Shown here piece after piece: positions 52,603 through 64,000 of a DNA stretch of 64,000 nucleotides. The notes beneath the pieces are model-generated. The model saw only the letters and a list, made by a program, of their open reading frames with translations. It did not search any database and was not told the DNA's origin. Source of the stretch: Rallus limicola (taxonomy: Eukaryota > Chordata > Aves > Gruiformes > Rallidae). Location of the stretch: NCBI GenBank assembly GCA_022605955.1, contig JAKCOZ010000015.1, positions 8,189,287 through 8,253,286 on the forward strand. Direction: 5' to 3'. A program made the translations under genes and the position numbers. Position 1 is the stretch's first letter; the number at the start of each line of letters is the position of its first letter.

Positions 52603-52870
52603 CGTTCTTGCTAATCAACCAGGGAGCGATCCATGGTGCCATGGCTGAGACGCGTGAGCCTGTTACCCCTACGAGATCTATGGGAGGAGAGGGGCGAGCG
52701 GCTAACGGTTTTCCCACGTCCTCCCGCCGGCACACCGCAGAGCTGACCTGCAGCATTCCAGCGTGCTCAGCTCCGCTCTTCGGAGCAAAAACATTCAATG
52801 GAGCAGACGTGTGCCAAGTTACGCGGTGGTTTTGTAGCATACGGACAAATGTGTTTTGCTTCGAGACCAC
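52603..52870. promoter_or_regulatory. CpG-rich patch (20 CpG in about 260 bp), possible promoter or exon
   Basis: Counted directly: 20 CpG dinucleotides between 52603 and 52862, against near absence in the flanking kilobases. The patch includes GACGCGTGAG, CCCGCCGG and TTACGCGG. Both strands are open through it (99 codons from 52608 on plus, 110 codons from 52885 on minus), but neither peptide is recognisable. CpG depletion is normal for methylated vertebrate DNA, so this island-like patch is either unmethylated in the germ line (promoter or enhancer) or a recent arrival such as a retrocopy or viral piece. It is shorter than standard CpG islands. Confidence 0.45.
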
Positions 52871-53964
52871 CAAACTCATTTTCACTTGTGACTTGAACTA
52901 CATTTGAACCCAGGCATCCCAAAGGAAAGGAGGGATGCATTAACCCCCTCAGCCCCTGCTAGATTTAATATCAACAGCTATATGTTGCCATAAACATAGA
53001 AATATCATGCATCTCCCACAAGTAATAATGTATTCCAGATAATATGTGAGCACCTAAGAAAAACTGTAATGAATTCCAAAGTAATGAAATGTCAGTTTAA
53101 CACTTGTTTAGCTTCCCAAATGGTTTCCTTTCTCATTTTAAACCTGCAGGTAGGTGCAATTCATTTTGAAGCCATATTTTGAGAAACTAAAATGAAACTG
53201 AAATTCATATTAAAATGATAAATTCTTGCTCTTGATATGTACTAACAAAGCTGCTTCTTATATAGTAACACCTTCTGCATTGTGTTAGGTAAGCAAATAC
53301 TAGATTCAATAAGCCAATTTGTATTTTCCATCATATTCCATGTTTTCATTTATCCTGAAGCAAAACAAATGTAAAAAAGTAACTAGCCTGAAATAGTAAT
53401 ATTTGGAAGCAAGTTCATCTGGTGCAGGAAAGGGGTGTGGAACCCTTTTATCTGTGCAGTGCACAATCATGCACATAAATGCAGAAATCATAGGTAAGCA
53501 AAATACTTCCTTTATGAAACAGTGCATTTCATAGTAAAATATTGAATATTTCGCTTAAAAGAATTTAGGAAAAATAAGTCTGAAGCAACATGCATCAGAG
53601 AAATTTCTAGAAGTGGTATAGCATGTTATTAATTGGCCCTTCTAAACTTTACACAGTGATGTTGTAAAGTAAAACTTTCATTTAAATTCTTCTGGATATC
53701 CAGCTGTGGCTTCCAAAAAAACGTTGTGGAGATTTTTTAGAAAATAAATTACCAAGTGCTTTCTGCATCGTTGATTTTCAGTCTTCCGTGACTGTTAAAT
53801 GCAATCCTAGGTAAATAAAGTTGAGTAAAGGGAAGGTTTCTTAAGGACCTGATTTTACACTTTCACACTCACAATCCTAGAAGTTTGTCTGCATCACAAT
53901 CAAAAAGTTGCCCCCCGCATATTAATTTTAATTATTTTGTTCATATGTTACCTAGGAGCTAGGG
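52871..53964. other. non-coding stretch
   Basis: No gene or named repeat. Confidence 0.5.
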
Positions 53965-54033
53965 AGCTGCTTTGGCAGTGGGTTGGACCTGATGATCTCT
54001 TGAGGTCCCTTCCAATCCCTATGATTCTATGAT
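53965..54033 (+). mobile_element. short CR1 LINE 3' end, plus strand
   Basis: The stretch from 'gtgggttggacctgatgatc' through 'ttgaggtcccttccaatccc' to ATGATTCTATGATA is the CR1 3' terminus. About 69 bp survive; the rest was never inserted or has been lost. Confidence 0.93.
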
Positions 54034-55543
54034 ACTCAGCAGCTGTTGTGCCTAAGACAGTGTAACTATAGTGACACTCCAGAGTGAGATGTTCTGAAAT
54101 GTTTGCTATTGCAAGAATTCCTGTTTAACATCCCAATTATGTGATTCAGTATCAATTCACAGAGGAATTACCTTTTTTTTTTTTTTTTCCCCACTAGGAC
54201 GTGCCCATTGCTTCAAACATTTAATGTTGTCTTTACATGAGGAACTTAATGAGTCAATGATATAGAGAGAGCTACATCTTTCTTGATGCAAGAAAAAAGA
54301 AAATTATCTCCGAAGAAGTTCTGGTTTGAAGCTTGCAATTAAACAGGTTTGGGTTTTGTTGTTTTGGGTTTTTTTTTTTTTGTTTGTTTGTTTTAGGTTT
54401 TAGACACTTAACTGTGAACTTGATACCAGTGCATGTTTTTCCGTGCCCTGATTTCTCACCTAGCTGGGATTAAGGATGCATGTGAAGATGGTACATGTCT
54501 CCTGGTGGGAGTGGAGAGCCCTCCTTCACTATCAAATCAAACCTGGCAGTGAGTAACAAGCTGTCTCTTTTCAAACCTCCTCAACTACGTTCTCAAGTTC
54601 TTTTACTCATCAAACAAGCTTGTGCTTGCTCCCTGCCCTTGTCATTAACCTTTCAGCTTGGTGTATACTTCTGATGTCTCCTTGGCTCTCTGTTTGGACA
54701 CCATCCATCCCAAAATTGTAGTTGATGCTCCAAGCAGCTTTATCCTGCCAGGCAGTACCCACCTCCTGCTAGGCAAGCTCTCTATCCATCTCTACTGTCT
54801 TCAAGAGCAATGAGCAATTCTCCATGATATCGATCCTATGAAAGTACTGTGGTGTGGCTGAAAAATCAGTTGAGCATTTAGAATTCCTGGCATAGACCAT
54901 TGCAGTATCCAACTGCAAAGCGGTTGTGGTGAGACTTGTCTGAGCATAACTACACAAACCAAGCTAAATATACAGATGAAAATATCCTTCTCTCCTCGAA
55001 GTTGTGGGTTTTAAAGATTTGTTATTACCTAAAAAAAGAAAAAAAAAAAAAAAAAGACCAATTGAGTTCTGCAACACTCCATTGCTGCTAAGCGCCTGTG
55101 AGCATACACAGCCCAGAAATTTCCATTGAAAAGCAGTTTCTCTACCCAGGTTCCTGGAGATGAAGAATAAGAGAAATTCCTGAGGGCAACTTGCTGAGTA
55201 CTTGGCTAAGAGATATGCTGTCAAGAAGATGGATTCAAACTAATGTTTTCCAGAACATTTTTTTATATCTAAGTGGATTTTGAACAGCAGCAAATAACAA
55301 TAATACAGTAACAAGTGGTTTGTTTAATTTCTTAAGTTGTGAATTAAAAAGAAAACTCTGAGATGTTCAGACAGGCTTCATGAAATCAAATAATCTGCCA
55401 CCATCAATAGTAGTTTATTAAAAGGAAAGGAAATTAATTTCTCTTTAGGTTTTTCAGTAGGCAAACAAAAGCAAAGCTCTTCATCTTCAGATCACATCCA
55501 CATGAAACCTTCCTAGCATTCTTCCTGACCTGTCAGCAGTGCT
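54034..55543. other. non-coding stretch with T- and A-rich tracts
   Basis: T16 (54173-54188) followed by CCCCACTAG; a G/T-rich run at about 54348-54400; and an A-rich run of 26 bases (55031-55056, one G). At 54.66-54.85 kb one plus-strand frame is open for about 60 codons (with DTIHPKIVVDAPSSFILPG) before stops, but no family is recognised and there is no poly(A) signal just before the A run. Confidence 0.5.
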
Positions 55544-55596
55544 GCTAAAAAGAGTATTTTTTGGCAACTGCTAAAAAGAGTATTTTTTTGGCAACT
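55544..55596 (+). repeat. tandem duplication of a 26-27 bp unit
   Basis: Two adjacent copies of GCTAAAAAGAGTATTTTTTG plus GCAACT, starting at 55544 and 55570. They differ by one T in the T run. Such near-identity implies a recent duplication, probably replication slippage. Confidence 0.92.
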
Positions 55597-57085
55597 TGGC
55601 TAAATATTGCCTGCATGCTTCAGATAATTAAATGTCCTGATAGCTGTTGTCAGGTCATTAGAAAATCATATTGCAATACGTTATAACAAGTCATATAATA
55701 AATAATCCCAGAAATAACATACAGATATAGTAAGAAATAATAAGAAACTCGACTAAGTAGTGAGATCTTAAAACATTTCATTATGAGAGCAAAACATAAT
55801 AGAATCAAGGAATCTGAAAATTCAAACTGCTTGTTTTAAACTTTTAAACTGAGGGTTTAGCAATTAATCTAGTAAAATCAATTAAAGATATGGGACTCCT
55901 AAGCTCATCCCCAGGGTTTTCATTTGTCTTTGCATTCTGTAGCAGAAAGCTGACTGCTACCCTGCAGAAGCAAAGAAAGACCAGAGCATCCAGGCAGGCA
56001 AAGGTAAAAGCATGCGGCAGTGTCAATGCAAGGGAAGAGATCCCAAAACTCTGCTGAAAGATGGTTGGAAAGTTAATGGTCTTGACTTTGGCCAAGACAA
56101 TGCAGCAACAGCAGCGGAGCTTTGCTTTGCTTTGCTTTTTTGGTCTGACAGGGTTACTGCTGATTGCTTTTGGACAGTGAGTTAATCCTCACCACAGGCT
56201 GAAGGTGTCTGTTGCAGGTCTGCTAACAAATAGGAGCCCATGGGCAAACACAGGTGTAAATCCAGGTTTCTTGGATTTATTTCTTTCATAAGGGTCATTA
56301 TTCTTATAAAAGCCAAATTATGTACATTCCTGTGGCATTATTTGGTAATAAAGAGGATTTTGGGCTATTCCAAACCATATTATATGTAGTTTGAGGAAAG
56401 GGCTAGGAAAAGGGATCTTTTCCTAGAAATAGTTCAGGAGGGCAGGTGTGTCTAAAAATTTCAATAGATTGAAATTTTAGTCCATGATTAATGGTCCCAT
56501 ATTTCTTTTAAATTTTATTAAACGTGAGCATTGTACTGTGTTCCTCCTAGGAGTGTGAAAAGACATTGAACAGTTTGAAGTGATTTAAAACCTGCACTAA
56601 AGCAAGAATACCTGTGAATAACGAAGAAAAGGTCTTGCAAGAGAAGCACGGGGTGTAAGCATGTATGCTTGTAAAAGCGTGTTTGCATTCAATTTTTTTG
56701 ATACTAAATGGAATTTAGCAATAAAGTAATAAAGTAATAAAATTAATTATGAGTATATGAAGCATTGCAAAAATTACTAATAGTGTAATTGGTTACATTT
56801 ATTAATAATCCATTAAAAATAATATATAATAAAGAAGTATAAATAATTACAATAGCCACAAGATTTAACTGAATGCACCCAATGAGTGAAAAGTATTCTG
56901 TATGTTGATAGTAGATACCAGAGCCTTTATGTAGACAGCATTTGTTGTCCTCTGCAGAGCACGTCTGGCTATTGTGCAAAACTGGCACCTTTGCAACAAA
57001 AATGTTCTCAAGGTGCTTCAGTGGGGTGCTCAGAACAGCAGCTCAGGGGAGGACAACTGGGATCTTAATGCCTTTACAGATTTAT
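55597..57085. other. non-coding stretch
   Basis: No gene. Three near-tandem TAATAAAG units lie at about 56717-56743. The rest is A+T-rich. Confidence 0.5.
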
Positions 57086-57469
57086 TTAGTTAGCATATGG
57101 CTGTACAGATACAGATTGCACAGAAACATCGTATGTTTTCATTTCACTCCCAAAATGCAGAGTAAACAAAGACCTGCCATTGCCAAATTCAAGTGAGAAT
57201 TGCAAGCCCAGCCTTTGAGTGGACAAGGGAGAAATATTGTGTGTTTTCTCCTCCAAAGCCCATTTCTGTTGCACTGTGGTGTGGATAGATATTAACTTTT
57301 TTATTTTGATAAATACAGAATTGTAAGAAACAGGGTAATATCGTGCAACAGCATCACTGTGCATCAACTTACATTTGGCTTGTTTTTGCAATGTCTTCTT
57401 GCACATTTTCTCCCATGAGTATAACTGTACCAGCTTTGCCTGTACAGTCTGGCTTTGACTGCTGGGCAA
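57086..57469 (-). other. minus-strand open frame (127 codons), unrecognised
   Basis: Open frame with no domain, signal peptide or family resemblance. It lies about 100 bp downstream, on the same strand, of the possible decayed gene at 57.57-58.32 kb but in a different reading frame. It could be part of the same old gene, its 3' untranslated sequence, or chance. I favour chance. Confidence 0.15.
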
Positions 57470-57572
57470 GTTTCTGTTAAGTTAGCAAAGAATGCTAAGC
57501 AAATCACTGCCAACAGCTCTTTGTAGGACAATGACTTGCAAAGGAGCTTTCAAAGTCTTGCTTAAGTCAAAC

Positions 57573-58320
57573 TTACTCTACATCCACTGGGGTGATGCTA
57601 GCAGAGACAAGAATGTCTGTAACTAATAATTCCCTCATTTGGAAATCCCTCAGATTCCACAGACGTAAATTTGTGCCCATTGTGAAAGAGTAATTCATTT
57701 GGATTTCCTTCATGGCTGAAAATGAGTCCTTGATTACTGTTCTGGAAGTAACCTGGGAAGTAAAGGCTGCTCCAGCCATTACTGGAGTCATCAGCTGCAG
57801 TAATAGCTTAATCACAGCCTGCTGGTAGCGTTTCAGAGGGCTTTGCTGAAGTTATGTCCATCCCCATCTGTTTTCCTTGCCAGCTGAACTCCACCGAATG
57901 CCGCTAAGTTACAAAACAGAAACACAAGCCCTTGCAGATAGCACTGATTTTATAAGCTCAATGACTTCTTCTTGCAGGCCTGAGAGCGTGGAACGAATGT
58001 GCATTGTTAAATGTCCTCCCATGCATTCAAGACATCCAATTAATTCCAAAGCAATGATTTTTAGGTTTTGTTGGCAATTTGCATAGTCACAGGTGTCTTC
58101 ACTGAAGACATCCATGCAGTGACAGACTCACCAGGGTATTTCCTAGCTGCTAAAATGTCTTCTCTATATCTTCTGGGAACACATAGACTATTTTGCGGTA
58201 ACAGAGGAGTCCCTTTGGACATGTGAAATCAAACTTGTCATGTCCACCAATGTGGTTTGGCAAACCAGTTAGGAGCAAGCTCTGCAGGCTGTGCAGAGCT
58301 GCAATGACAATGAAATTATT
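57573..58320 (-). pseudogene. possible decayed gene, helix-rich product, unidentified
   Basis: Three open blocks follow one another on the minus strand. Block A (58320 to 58153) has no ATG and reads ALHSLQSLLLTGLPNHIGG, then DKFDFTCPKGLLCYRKIVYV, ending in TAG. Block B (58127 to 57912), in another frame, reads NLKIIALELIGCLECMGG, then LQEEVIELIKSVLSARA, ending in TAA. Block C (57851 to 57576) is in the same frame as B after two stops and reads VIKLLLQLMTPVMAGAAF, then GTNLRLWNLRDFQMRELLV. Leucine spacing suggests amphipathic helices like those of HEAT/ARM-type proteins, but I cannot name the family. Splice-like signals exist (TTGCAG before 58298, GTGAGT after 58132, GTAAGT near 57576), yet the implied introns would be too short. 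A broken retrocopy or a lost gene fits best; chance is not excluded. Confidence 0.4.
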
Positions 58321-61250
58321 TTAGGTTATAAAAGCAGAATTATTTTCTGGATCTACTGACTGCTGATTTAAAACTGAAAAAACTTGGTATCTTGTTACAA
58401 ACTTTTTGAGTAATTTAAACTTTTCGTAGTTTTTTGCTGTTTTAATTGGGAGAGTTATAGGCATGTTTCATGAAGAAAGTTAAACATATTAAATCAAGAA
58501 TAATTTTTCAAATTATTTAGTTGTAGTCATTGCATTTATCCATAGCACTGTTGAATATCAATAGAAATGCCATATAAAATATGGCTACTATATATGGGTC
58601 ACGGTGTTGAATAAACTTTATGCATCATGCACTTCAAAGAAAAATGTTTGTAAAATAAAATGCAAAAATTAATTTCTTTTTTGAAGTTGCAAACTTTAGC
58701 TGGAATTGTAGTTCCTTGACTTGACAGCTCAACAACCTGTTAGATTTAAAAAAAAACACCAGAAAACTCTCCAGAAATCTCCAAGGGAGAGCTAATCACT
58801 GCTGAAAATATGCAGAGGGGTGGGATGGGTGGAGAGGTGCACCCTTCATTCCTGATTTCCTTAATCAAGGGTGACTGGTATATTGCAGCCATGCTCCATG
58901 GAGCCCCACCACCTGTGAGGGCTGCAAACAGCCTGAATATCTTACCTGCTGGAGCCTGGAAAGAGCTCCTATGGATCTGTGTTAGATTTTGGGACCTGAT
59001 TCCAGGTATAAAGTAATGAAACTTCATTTCTACACCAGATACATAAATCTAGGTTTTTAGAAAGAAGTGGGAAAGAGATGTTGTCCCTCTGTTTGTGTCT
59101 TCCAAAATGGTAGTCCAGTATTACAGAGATTCTGTCTCCTCCAAAGTCAGTTAAAAGTTACCTCTCCCAAACCCCCAAGATTTTGTCTGGGATAAATCAC
59201 TGAATTACAATTTAGCCAGTAAAGTTCACATTTGCTGATGATCTGGCCCACAAAAACAAGTTTGTGAATGAATTACTCATTTGCAATAAGGAGTAGGAAA
59301 CGGACCCTTTACAGTAGCATGCTGGTAAGTGTCTTGGTTGCATTTGGTGCTCATTTCATGGGAAAAGATATGATTAAAATTACTGAATCATGTTAATGTA
59401 GTCTTGGCTGTGCACCATGAGCCTATTGCAGAAAACACTGTGGAAACAGAACAAAAGGGAAAGGTCCTTGTTAGTGATTCTTGTTGAACAAGCAAACAGT
59501 GAATTAATACTGATATTAATATCTGTGATTTATGTTGTTCAGGCATCAAAGCCTGACCTTGACTATGAGTTAGATGAAAAAATGCATAATCAGGGAAAAC
59601 ATGTATTAAGTTTAAGAAAATTGGATTGACCTGTCTTTTCTTGTTCACCCTAACAGGTAGAGTTTCTTCACTTCGGTAGGTTAAAGAGGAATTTGATGCT
59701 GAGAAGCATACACAGGAGGGGCACAGCATGAAGATGTTTTCCTGCGAAACAGTGCCTGGCTTTCCTGCAGAAGCCCTGAAACAGCTTCCTTATTGGAGAG
59801 AGGCCGGACGCAGGTTGGTGTGGTGAGCAGGCAGGGTGTGAAGTCCTCTTTAAAACCACGTTGTGGTGGTCCCTGAGCTGGTTTGTATGCTGACAGGGGC
59901 CCTGAAAACTGGACACCAACATGGAGTGCATTATTCCTCCCCTTCTCTCTCCCCCTTGTACCATAAAAATAAATTAAATGTCTTAAACGGATAGTATCGC
60001 TCATCCTGGGTGTGTAAATAATGCGAGTGTGGGATGTGTTGCCCTTGTTCCCAGTAGATTAGTTGTAAACCAGTGCATCGTACCTTGTTTATTAACTTGG
60101 AATGAAGTTGTCAGGATTAGGAAGGATTTTGTGGACTACTTCAAACTAAATTATTTGGTTCAGCTGGCTTTGCTAAAACTGTGCTTTAATTCATGCATAT
60201 AATATATCTAAAGTTACCACAATGTTTGGATTTGGAATTAATATTATCTATGCCTATATTAACACCAAGACTGCTTTAGCTAAGCCAGTGAGAATACTTA
60301 CATTTAATTAAAAAAAAAAATAGTTATGAGAGCTGTAGGGTTTTTTTTGTTTGCTTTCTCTAAAAATAAATAAAAATTCCTTCATCACCCTTGCAGCACT
60401 GAAAACAAATTGAGGATTGCTTGATTGGCTTTTAGTCACCACCATATGCTTTTTTCCTTAGTAAAGGGCAGTAGGAAATTATTGCATTACACAAGTGGAA
60501 TTTAAAATTTTGCTGATGTACTTAAGGATGCTCTTTCCTGAGAAGAATCATTATGTATGACCATGCTCTTTAAAAATGTGATTACAACAGTTGAGCAGAT
60601 GGTAGACACTTGGGGTCAGCTCTAAGGAGATCTGTATTTACAGTGTATTAATAATGGTTTAAACTTTCTCATAAATAGATGTTGATTAATTTTAAATCCA
60701 TTTGTAGAAACGTAGCATTGCCAGACTATTTCCTGAAACCACAATACAAAGTATGATAAACACCATCCGTTAATCCAGACTAATGTACTCCACACGTTAA
60801 AAAAATTCACTAAAAGGATTAATGTAATTTTTCAAACATGAAAAAAACCAGATTGTATATTTCATATGTACTTTGTGTGTTGAATTTTTGACAGTCAACT
60901 CTTTTCGTTGATAGAATTATGTGTTTTTATCCTTTGCTGTAACATACTTTCAAATAATTTATACTTAATTTTATATTCTGTTTGGGATTTCTTTTTCATT
61001 TTGTCACACAGCTATTCCATACCATTGAGTGGAAAATAGATTAATCCAATCAGGTGAAACAGCAGGAGTAAAATATAGGAAAAGCCTATTTTAAAGACAG
61101 GCTGACACAATTTTGCTGGAATTAAATAGTATTAAACAGTGATTCTTAACCTTTGGCATGTTTTGACCCCGTATTCTGGTTTTGGCCCATATAATGTTGT
61201 AAGGCCTTTCTGCAAACCAGACACCTGTTTAGAAGCCGCGGCCTAAAAGT
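58321..61250. other. non-coding stretch
   Basis: No gene is recognised. Slightly GC-richer sequence at 58.80-58.98 kb and 59.70-59.96 kb carries overlapping open frames on both strands without domains. A11 lies at 60310-60320. Confidence 0.5.
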
Positions 61251-61251
61251 C

Positions 61252-61312
61252 ATTGGGCTGAAATCTTGATCGCTTCACGTCAATAGGAGTTTTGTCACGT
61301 TTTCAAGGGAGT
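61252..61312 (+). repeat. relic of an archosaur/turtle-type palindromic repeat
   Basis: TGGGCTGAAATCTTGATCGC followed by CAATAGGAGTTTTGTCA resembles a 'gaaatcctggccc...tcaatgggagttttgcc' motif that I recall as widespread in turtle, crocodile and bird DNA. The family name is not assigned. Divergence implies great age. Confidence 0.45.
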
Positions 61313-62592
61313 GACAACGTGCAGTGTTTATAGGTGTTTAAAATACCTATGTACATAGGTACTTAATGTAGTTTGGATGTAGTGCATAAGCAGGCACAGG
61401 GACATGTATATATGTTTTAATGTCTGCGGGTGCAGCGTGCGAGCAAGTAAATGCCAGAGGACGTGGTCACTGACTTTAAATAACTTTCTGAAGCTGAAGA
61501 GCACTTAGATTTCAAAGTCAACCAAGAGCTGATACCACTTCACAGTCAACAAAGATGTGAAAACCAAATTTATGTTTACACCAGTGTCATTTTATTTTCT
61601 TCATGAAAGCTTATTTAAGAGAGATACACTTCATTGTAGCAAATGGTAAGTGCTGGAGAATTTGTAGGCCAAAAAGGGGAAAAAAAAGTTGATTTTCAAT
61701 TTCTATGAGTCAGTTATCAGAGTCCTGAAATTCTGTGAAGTGACACTTTCTAATGTTGGAGCAAGAGGATGATGAATTTCAAGTTGAGCTGAAAGCTTGA
61801 AGTCATCTCCAAATCTTTGTGTATAGTTTTTTCCATAAAGATGCATAATTGTGGTTAATTTCTTGTTCATGGAGTTCCCCTCCTTTTCACTCTATCTGTT
61901 TCAGAAAGATAAAGCCTAGAAATTGTCCTTAGAGCAGCAAATGAAGGAACTACAAAATTGAGGCATCCTTATGAAGATCTTTTAAACAACAGGTTAATTA
62001 TTATTTTCCATCTTTGGTTGAAATCTTGTTAATTATGGACTGGATTTAATGCTCCAAGCTTACATGTAAAGTTTTACCCTGTGTGCATCTTCCTACTGGA
62101 ATGGATAAAGCCTAGAAATGAGGGAAAGCTCAAAATGTGTGTAAATATCATGCCATAGTCCAAAGAAAGCAGTCAAAGGTGCCAAAAAAAGTCTAAGGCA
62201 GACTGAAAGGCTATACCTTTGTCATCATGAAGCTATTGTTTTACACTCTAAAGCACGTTAATCCCAATCGGTAAAGCATCTAAGGCATGTTTTTAATTCT
62301 CACTGAGTTTAAGAATACACTCAACTCATATAGGGTGGGCTTCAGACTAGGCTTATGTCCTCTTGCTGCATTAGGACAAAAGAAAGATTATGATATTCTT
62401 CTGAGGTGACTTCATCTTTCTGCCTGTGTCCAGTCCATTTTTCAGCTTTAACTTTCTACTCCAATCTGTCTTGAGTTTTAACACACTATGTCTAGGTTTT
62501 TTTTGGTACGGCTCATGTAGCTCAACTGATTTTGGATGCTTTTAAGAAATTGCCATTCTGATGTCCAGTATTCCCAAATTCTTTATAAACTG
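61313..62592. other. non-coding stretch
   Basis: No gene or named repeat. Confidence 0.5.
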
Positions 62593-62648
62593 AATAAAAT
62601 TCTGGCAATCTTTGTACCCTGTAGCTCAAAAAAACAAAAAAAAAAAAA
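62593..62648 (+). other. AATAAA signal followed by an A tract
   Basis: AATAAA at 62593-62598 is followed 29 bases later by an A run (62628-62648, one C). This spacing is what a reverse-transcribed mRNA 3' end looks like. No coding remnant is recognised upstream, so a retrocopied UTR or coincidence remain equal options. Confidence 0.4.
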
Positions 62649-64000
62649 GGTCTATATCCTTCATAGGGTACTTACAGTTTTTAAAGCATGATTATAAAAG
62701 CTCTACAAAAGATGTACACTGCATTGCTCCAGTATTCTCCCTTGTATCTTAGCAGGATCTTTTTAAACAATGTCTCTCTGTCACTAATGACACTCCAGTG
62801 CCTTACTCACACATTACTAACGTAATAGCCCTTTCCCTGTCCATCTGTTGTCCTTTCTCAAAATGTTTTCCCACATTGTTGCTGAAAATTTCTTTCTGGT
62901 TTCTGGCTGTTTCTCTTTATCTACTTTATCTTCTGTGTCTATAGTGGAGAGTCTTCCAGCAGACCAGCTTATGAGTCCGTGATGATGTAGCAGGACAAAG
63001 ACTACCCTAGGTTATTTGGGACAGGTAAGCAGACACAGTCAATACCTTTGAAGTACATTTAAGGCCTTAAAAATTCTTTTTAGATTGGGAGAATTGAACT
63101 CCTCTGAGACTTCTTCTTTGTATTCAGTCTTTCAAAAGTTCCCATAAGTCGGGAGCTAGAACTGTGAATCACCTTGCATGTCCAATAAATGCCTTTTGTA
63201 ATCCTGGTTTTATACATATCATACATATGAGGGGTTTTGTGATACAGGCAACAGAAAGACTGCTTTGGTTTCATTCCCAGTCATGCCATGTGTAAATATG
63301 GAGAGTTCCTATTTACCCAAATATGCTATTTCCTAATACTCCCAACTACATTTTTTCCCCCAAGTCTGTGCTTACTTAACCGTCCAAATTTTCCTCCTTA
63401 AAAAAAAAAACCTATCTGTACTTAACTTATACATAGACCTCACTAGTCTAATCATTTTAGGTTAAAATTGAGTACATAAGTTGGAAGTTGATTTTTCAGT
63501 CCTTACAAAACCTAAATTAATTTTATACCTTGTAAGAATATTGGTATTCTCTTAAATATTTTCTGAAATATTTGGGATGTTATTAGCAGTTCTTGAAATA
63601 CCTTATTTTGAACACTTTATGAATGCTTTGCCTCAAGTGATTCTTTTTCTTCTTTCCAAGCAATTGCTAATCACAATGTCGGCCTTTCTGTTTGATATAT
63701 CAACTGACATGTTAAAACACATTCCAATACTTTAATTTCCCCAGAATGTTTTGCTGTTCTGTACAGTATCTTCATTACTGCTGGATATTCCTAAGTTCAT
63801 TACTACATAAACCAGCTATGTTAAAACAGTATGATTGTATTTTTGGAAGCAAAGAAAAAGAGCATCAAGTACATTAGTGAAATACTTCATAATGACCCCT
63901 GTTATCCTTCTTTTGGATCCATTAAAACTGTTTGTGCATAGGAAGTGCCATAATCATGGAATAATAGGCAGCCTGTGGTGGCCCAGAGTATGCTCGGTGC
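62649..64000. other. non-coding stretch
   Basis: No gene or named repeat. A10-12 tract near 63399-63410. Confidence 0.5.

Noticed and set aside
54661..55056. Processed pseudogene ending in the A-rich tract at 55031-55056
   Set aside because: The short open frame at 54.66-54.85 kb has no recognised family, there is no AATAAA near the A tract, and I found no flanking duplication.
59668..60004. Two overlapping minus-strand frames (98 and 107 codons)
   Set aside because: Both overlap on the same strand in different frames, which is typical of a locally stop-poor GC-richer patch rather than a gene.
1..64000. CRISPR array, bacterial operon, rRNA or tRNA gene
   Set aside because: No regularly spaced repeats, no ribosome-binding-site-led gene strings, and no conserved rRNA segment or tRNA cloverleaf boxes seen; the CR1 repeats indicate an avian-type nuclear genome.
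1..64000. Endogenous retrovirus or LTR pair
   Set aside because: I saw no pair of long direct repeats with TG...CA ends, no primer-binding site and no retroviral polymerase motifs in the open frames.

Overview
The window looks like nuclear DNA from a bird or a close archosaur relative. It is A+T-rich with few CpG outside a few patches. It carries no recognisable rRNA, tRNA, CRISPR array or bacterial gene organisation. The interspersed repeats I can name are mostly 5'-truncated CR1 LINE pieces on both strands, some ending in the CR1 3' hallmark (ATTCTRTG-like octamers), plus one probable MIR relic and very old archosaur/turtle-type sequence. There are no Alu, B1 or L1 copies, and I could define no LTR pair. 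The species cannot be fixed from the sequence alone.

I found no exon of a gene I can name. The window reads as an intergenic stretch or a very long intron. Most open frames are the short ones expected by chance in 64 kb of such DNA. Two blocks look more coding-like than their surroundings and are entered as possible decayed genes: 6.74-7.99 kb (strand uncertain) and 57.57-58.32 kb (minus strand, broken by stops and a frame change). Neither could be assigned to a family.

Layout: 0-8 kb is single-copy sequence with a CR1 near 1.65-2.07 kb, an A-rich tract at 3.3 kb, a T12/C15 tract at 3.85 kb and coding-like block one. A long CR1 follows at 8.14-8.81 kb. The span 8.8-27 kb is repeat-poor with T/A tracts, a possible ancient CR1 near 12.4-12.66 kb, a 45-bp ungapped direct repeat at 11.6/12.0 kb and a complex E-box segment at 19 kb. 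CR1 pieces lie at 27.3, 30.0-30.3 (ancient) and 31.5-32.15 kb, with a MIR relic at 31.2 kb. The span 32-54 kb has three more CR1 pieces (38.9, 40.8 and 53.97 kb), several segments dense in homeodomain, RUNX or FOX-like motifs, and one striking CpG-rich patch with a TATA box at 52.59-52.87 kb. The last 10 kb holds a 26-bp tandem duplication, coding-like block two, an archosaur-type palindromic repeat relic at 61.25 kb and a poly(A)-signal-plus-A-tract signature at 62.6 kb.

There is no set of genes here that acts together. What the window offers is a repeat history plus a handful of candidate regulatory or decayed-gene segments, each checkable by cross-species alignment or RNA data. I found no convincing evidence of a new biological system.
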